Shown one piece after another: positions 61,062-64,000 of a stretch of 64,000 bases of DNA (within the stretch, counting starts at the first letter, position 1; each line of letters opens with the position of its first letter). This DNA comes from Bacillota bacterium (lineage in GTDB: Bacteria > Bacillota > Sulfobacillia > JAJZYS01 > JAJYTV01). Under the pieces are notes generated by a model, which searched no databases, had not been told where the DNA came from, and saw only the letters and a program-made list of their open reading frames with translations. Location: positions 73,708-137,707 of the forward strand of contig JAJZAT010000003.1 of assembly GCA_021799275.1 (NCBI GenBank), written 5' to 3'. Both the position numbers and the translations under genes were made by a program.

Positions 61062-61706
61062 CTACGCGGCCTTGCGCCCGCCGCGCCGCACGGCGCCCCG
61101 GATGGCGAGGGCGATGAAGAGGAGCGGCAGCGCAACGCCGAGCCCCGCAAGGATATTCGCGATCCAGCCCCCTGGCTGGCCGAGTTCGAGCATCCAGCGT
61201 TCCGTGAAGCCGGCTGACAGGTTCTTGGCGCTGAAGCTCACCAGCGACTGACCGCCCACCTCGACCCTCCCGCCGAGCGAGAACGGCGCCATGCCGAGCC
61301 CCGACGGGTGCACCGAAGGGCCTGTCAGCATGAGCACCCTCGCGATCGGCGCCTCGGTGTGCCAGACGAAGAGGAGGTCCCGGTTCGTGGCGGTCGGGAT
61401 GGCGTAGCGCACGCTCACCTGGCCGCTCGCGCTCTGGACGCGGACCGCCGTACGCCGGGGCGAAAGCCGGTAGCTGCCGCCAGTCACCCGCAGGCTCGTC
61501 GCCCCCGCGGCCAGAGGCACCGACACCTCGCCCCCCGCAGTCGCCGCGGCGATCTCGTAGACCTGCAGCGCCCCATGCGCGTAGGTGACCGCCATCTCGA
61601 GCGCCGAAAGCGGCCGCGGGACGGGAGCGGCGGCCTGCGCCGGCCCCGCGAGCAGCCCTAGGCAGACGACCGCCCAAGGCAACAGGAGCAGAGACCGCCG
61701 CCTCAT
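61062..61706 (-). CDS. Exported, C-terminally membrane-anchored protein in the ccm cluster
   Basis: The 214-aa protein has a signal peptide (LLLLPWAVVCLGLLAGPAQAAA), a beta-rich outside domain and a C-terminal helix (GWIANILAGLGVALPLLFIALAI) followed by basic residues. There are no cysteines or heme motifs. It overlaps the CcmI-like gene by 4 nt, which places it in the cytochrome c maturation cluster, but I do not recognise the family. A role outside the membrane in heme delivery or assembly is only inferred. Confidence 0.75.
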   Translation of the reverse strand: MRRRSLLLLPWAVVCLGLLAGPAQAAAPVPRPLSALEMAVTYAHGALQVYEIAAATAGGEVSVPLAAGATSLRVTGGSYRLSPRRTAVRVQSASGQVSVRYAIPTATNRDLLFVWHTEAPIARVLMLTGPSVHPSGLGMAPFSLGGRVEVGGQSLVSFSAKNLSAGFTERWMLELGQPGGWIANILAGLGVALPLLFIALAIRGAVRRGGRKAA

Positions 61707-61903
61707 GCCTCTTCCTCCCGCTCTGCCGTTGCGTATTCCTCGGCGCTGATCTTCCCCGTGCGCAGGTCCTCCTCGAGGGCCGAACGCAGCGACGGCCGCG
61801 CCTCGTCGTGCGGCGTCTCGGTTGAGGCCCCCGGCCGCAGGAGCGGCAGCACGGCAAGCAGCACGACGGCCAGGGCGACCAGGATCAGGGTCAGGCGATC
61901 CAT
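61703..61903 (-). CDS. CcmI-like small membrane protein
   Basis: The 66-aa product (MDRLTLILVALAVVLLAVLPLL, then SALEEDLRTGKISAEEYATAE) has one helix and the short acidic motif seen after the first helix of CcmI and SHOCT-like proteins. It lies within a longer out-of-frame track ORF. AAGGAGG precedes the ATG, which overlaps the ccmF stop by 13 nt. It probably belongs to the CcmF heme-ligation complex, as a shortened CcmI. Confidence 0.65.
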   Translation of the reverse strand: MDRLTLILVALAVVLLAVLPLLRPGASTETPHDEARPSLRSALEEDLRTGKISAEEYATAEREEEA

Positions 61904-63852
61904 GCCTTCGCCTCCTTGGTCACGGGATGCCCCTTGGCGCCGCCGCGCACGTCCGCGAGCGAGAGCAGGATGCCGAGCACCACGACGAGGGCCCCTGCCC
62001 AGATCCAACTGACGAGCGGCTCGACGATGAGGAGCAGCGTCGCCTCCTGCCCCTGCCAACCCGAGAGCACGGTGTAGACGTCGGCGAAGGGGCCCGAGGC
62101 CAAGGCCGGCAGCCCGTTCGCCTGCGCCGGCCCCGTCACCTGCGGGTAGAAGGTCTGCGAGGGGCGGAGCGTCACGGCGCCACCGAAACTCGAGACGGTG
62201 AGCTCGGCCGCCACGGTGCGCTCTCCCCGCGGATAGCCGGTGGTGAGCCCCGTCAGCCGCACCGTATAGGCGCCGATCCGGGCTGTCTGGCCCGGCCGCA
62301 AGGTCACGGTCTTCTGCACGGACTGCAGCGTCGAGAAGCCGATACCCGCGGCCAGGACCAGGATGCCGAGGTGGACGATGTAGCCGCCGTACCGCCGGCG
62401 ATTCTGACCGAGGAAGCCAAGGGCCGCGCGCAACGGCCCCTCCTTGCGCCCTTGGCGCCTTGCGCGCCAGCCGAGGTAGAACTCGCGCAGCAGGGTCGCA
62501 GCCGCGAGCCAGAGTCCGCCTACCAGCACCGCGAGACCGGCGGAACCCGTGAGGACAAGGACCGCGAGCAGGCCGAGAACCCCCAGGACGAAGGGCGCCG
62601 CAAGGCCGCGCAGGGTGCGCCGCAAGGTGGTCGATCGCCAGGGGATCAGAGGGCAGATGCCCATCAGCACGATGATCCCGATCGCGATCGGCGCGGAGAC
62701 GGCGTCGTAGAACGGTGGTCCCACCGTCACCGGCAGGCCGCCCGTAGCCTGGCTGATCAAGGGGTAGAGGGTGCCCCAGAGGATCGCCACCGCGAGGCCG
62801 ACGAGCAGCACGTTGTTGACGAGGAAGCTGCCTTCCTTCGAGACGACACCGGCCGCCTGCGCGGTGTCCCGCAGCAGCTCCCGGCGGTAGACGATGAGGA
62901 TGACACTGAGGACGGCGGCCACCGCGAGGTAGCTCAGGAAGTACGGCCAGACGCCGTTCTCGTTCGAGAAGGTGTGGACCGAGTTGACGATGCCCGAGCG
63001 CGTGATGAACGTGCCCAGGATGGTCAGGAGGAACGTGGCGACCACCAGGATGACATTCCAGGCCCGCATCAGGCCGCGCCGCTGCTGTACGTTCGCGGAA
63101 TGCAGGAACGCGGTCGCGGTCACCCAAGGCAGGAAGGCCGCGTTTTCGACGGGGTCCCACGCCCAGTAGCCACCCCAGCCCAGCACCCGATAGGACCAGT
63201 GCGCGCCGAGCGTGATGCCGGCGCTCAGGAAGAGCCAGGCGACAAGGGTCGTGCGGCGGGTCTGCAGAAGCCAGCCGAGGTCGCGCCTGCCCAGCAGCAG
63301 AGCGGCCATGGCATAGGCGAAGGGCACCGTAAGGCCGACGTAGCCCGCATAGAGCAGCAGCGGGTGGATCATCATCTCGGGATACTGCAGCAGAGGATTG
63401 AGCCCGGCGCCTTCGTAGACCTGGCCCGTGCTCTGGGCGAACGGGCTCGAGACGAAGTTGACGACGTAGATGTAGAAGAGCGCCACGAGCTCCATCACCG
63501 CGATCGCCGGCCCCTGGAGTTCTGGGTCGTGGCGTGGCGGGCGCAGCGTCGCGTAGAGGATGTAGAGCGCCAGCACGAGGAGCCAGAGCAGGAGCGAGCC
63601 CGAAAAGCCGCTCCAGAACGCCGAGATCTTGTAGGCAAGGGGCAGGGTGCGCGACGTCTCCTGGGCCACCGCGAGCAGGCTGAACTGGTCCGTCACGAGG
63701 GCACGCCAGAGCACCGTCGCCGCCGCGATCACGCTCAGGGAGAAGCCGATCGCCGCGCCGCGGGCGCTCTCCGTCAGCCTCGGGATGCGCTTCATGTGCC
63801 CGATGGCGTAGGCCACCACCGAATAGAGCGCCGCGATCCCCGCGAGACGCAA
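61891..63852 (-). CDS. ccmF: Cytochrome c maturation protein CcmF
   Basis: The protein has about 15 helices and the CcmF/CcmC tryptophan-rich heme motif WGGYWAWDPVENAAFLPW, together with MMIHPLLLYAGY, FITRSGIVNSVHTF and a C-terminal helix after a 100-residue outside domain (residues ~515-620). It joins heme to apocytochrome c on the outer face. From TTG 63852 it has 653 aa. That TTG lacks a ribosome site, while AAGGAGG stands 8 nt before an in-frame ATC at 63882 that would add ISLASLGTDL. The partner genes ccmE and ccmH are not in the window. Confidence 0.92.
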   Translation of the reverse strand: MRLAGIAALYSVVAYAIGHMKRIPRLTESARGAAIGFSLSVIAAATVLWRALVTDQFSLLAVAQETSRTLPLAYKISAFWSGFSGSLLLWLLVLALYILYATLRPPRHDPELQGPAIAVMELVALFYIYVVNFVSSPFAQSTGQVYEGAGLNPLLQYPEMMIHPLLLYAGYVGLTVPFAYAMAALLLGRRDLGWLLQTRRTTLVAWLFLSAGITLGAHWSYRVLGWGGYWAWDPVENAAFLPWVTATAFLHSANVQQRRGLMRAWNVILVVATFLLTILGTFITRSGIVNSVHTFSNENGVWPYFLSYLAVAAVLSVILIVYRRELLRDTAQAAGVVSKEGSFLVNNVLLVGLAVAILWGTLYPLISQATGGLPVTVGPPFYDAVSAPIAIGIIVLMGICPLIPWRSTTLRRTLRGLAAPFVLGVLGLLAVLVLTGSAGLAVLVGGLWLAAATLLREFYLGWRARRQGRKEGPLRAALGFLGQNRRRYGGYIVHLGILVLAAGIGFSTLQSVQKTVTLRPGQTARIGAYTVRLTGLTTGYPRGERTVAAELTVSSFGGAVTLRPSQTFYPQVTGPAQANGLPALASGPFADVYTVLSGWQGQEATLLLIVEPLVSWIWAGALVVVLGILLSLADVRGGAKGHPVTKEAKAWIA

Positions 63853-63915
63853 GAGATCCGTGCCTAGGCTCGCGAGAGAGATGGCCCACTCCTCCTTCGG
63901 CCGGGGTTGCAGCCC

Positions 63916-63921
63916 ATTATA
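63916..63921 (-). promoter_or_regulatory. -10 box of the ccmF operon
   Basis: A perfect TATAAT on the minus strand lies 33 nt before the putative ATC start (63 before TTG). TTG stands 5 nt upstream of it, but no clear -35 box is visible. Confidence 0.5.
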
Positions 63922-63934
63922 CCCAACCAGGTGC

Positions 63935-64000
63935 TCAGACTTCTGGCCACCCGACCCGGCGGACCTCCTCGCCCAGCGCCCGCAGGCGCTCGGCCGAGAC
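63935..64000 (-). CDS. C-terminal fragment of an unidentified protein (window edge)
   Basis: On the minus strand an open frame from the right edge reads SAERLRALGEEVRRVGWPEV and stops at 63935. Its codon use is like the neighbours, with charged helical residues. Only the last 22 codons are visible, so the gene, perhaps another ccm gene, cannot be named. Confidence 0.35.
   Translation of the reverse strand, partial: VSAERLRALGEEVRRVGWPEV

Noticed and set aside
1-64000. CRISPR arrays, tRNA/rRNA genes, insertion sequences, prophage
   Set aside because: No regularly spaced repeats, no tRNA-like GGTTCGAATCC arms with cloverleaf, no transposase or integrase motifs were seen by eye. A tRNAscan and ISfinder search would settle it.

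Overview
This 64 kb window comes from a high-GC, probably spore-forming member of the Bacillota, of the Symbiobacterium / Thermaerobacter / Limnochorda kind; I cannot name the species. Three things point there. The gene orders miaB-ricA-mutS-mutL-miaA and ileS-(small protein)-traR/dksA-lspA-rluD-pyrR-pyrBC-carAB-pyrK-pyrD-pyrF-pyrE match the Bacillus/Clostridia arrangement. ileS has a T-box leader and the pyr operon a PyrR attenuator. Shine-Dalgarno sites are strong, with many GTG and TTG starts. No rRNA, tRNA, CRISPR array, insertion sequence or prophage was seen.

Layout. 1-4.6 kb (-): a four-gene catabolic cluster (FAD dehydrogenase, Asp/Glu-racemase-like protein, PrpF-like isomerase, Old Yellow Enzyme cut by the window edge) with a TGTATACA palindrome upstream. 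4.7-10 kb: a SpoVK/CbxX-type AAA protein, an MFS transporter with an M20 dipeptidase, and an amino-acid permease. 10.3-17 kb (-): miaA, mutL, mutS, ricA, miaB. 17.4-19.4 kb (+): DUF554 membrane protein, PHP phosphoesterase, thioesterase. 19.4-24.5 kb (-): a two-domain ABC permease, its ATPase and a molybdopterin oxidoreductase. 24.6-26.1 kb (+): rqcH. 26-29.1 kb (-): GH18 protein, Rid protein, a glutaredoxin with an in-frame UGA, and a secreted unknown. 29.2-32.6 kb (-): nfo, then hydroxyacyl-CoA dehydrogenase, thiolase and thioesterase, with a divergent FadR-type regulator. 33.4-36.1 kb (-): S9 peptidase and metallo-beta-lactamase-fold lactonase. 36.8-38.75 kb (+): a four-gene b-type cytochrome module without a Rieske protein. 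39-41.9 kb (+): M20 amidohydrolase with a DUF3311/SSS symporter pair. 42 kb: tatA. 42.4-57.9 kb (-): the pyrimidine superoperon and ileS. 58-61 kb: a 56-aa small protein, an MFS exporter with an attenuator-like leader, two poorly known proteins. 61-63.9 kb (-): CcmF, a CcmI-like protein and an anchored protein (cytochrome c maturation, system I type).

The most striking item is at 27852-28103 (-): an 83-codon glutaredoxin-like gene, absent from the ORF track because the first cysteine of its CPxC site is a UGA (U-P-H-C). A 7-bp hairpin with a G-containing loop follows at a bacterial-SECIS spacing, so I read it as a probable selenoprotein. Other points: a 31-aa transmembrane ORF overlapping the cytochrome b gene, an MFS leader whose terminator-like hairpin contains the ribosome binding site, a possible ATC start for ccmF, and several enzyme-family members that seem to lack canonical catalytic residues.
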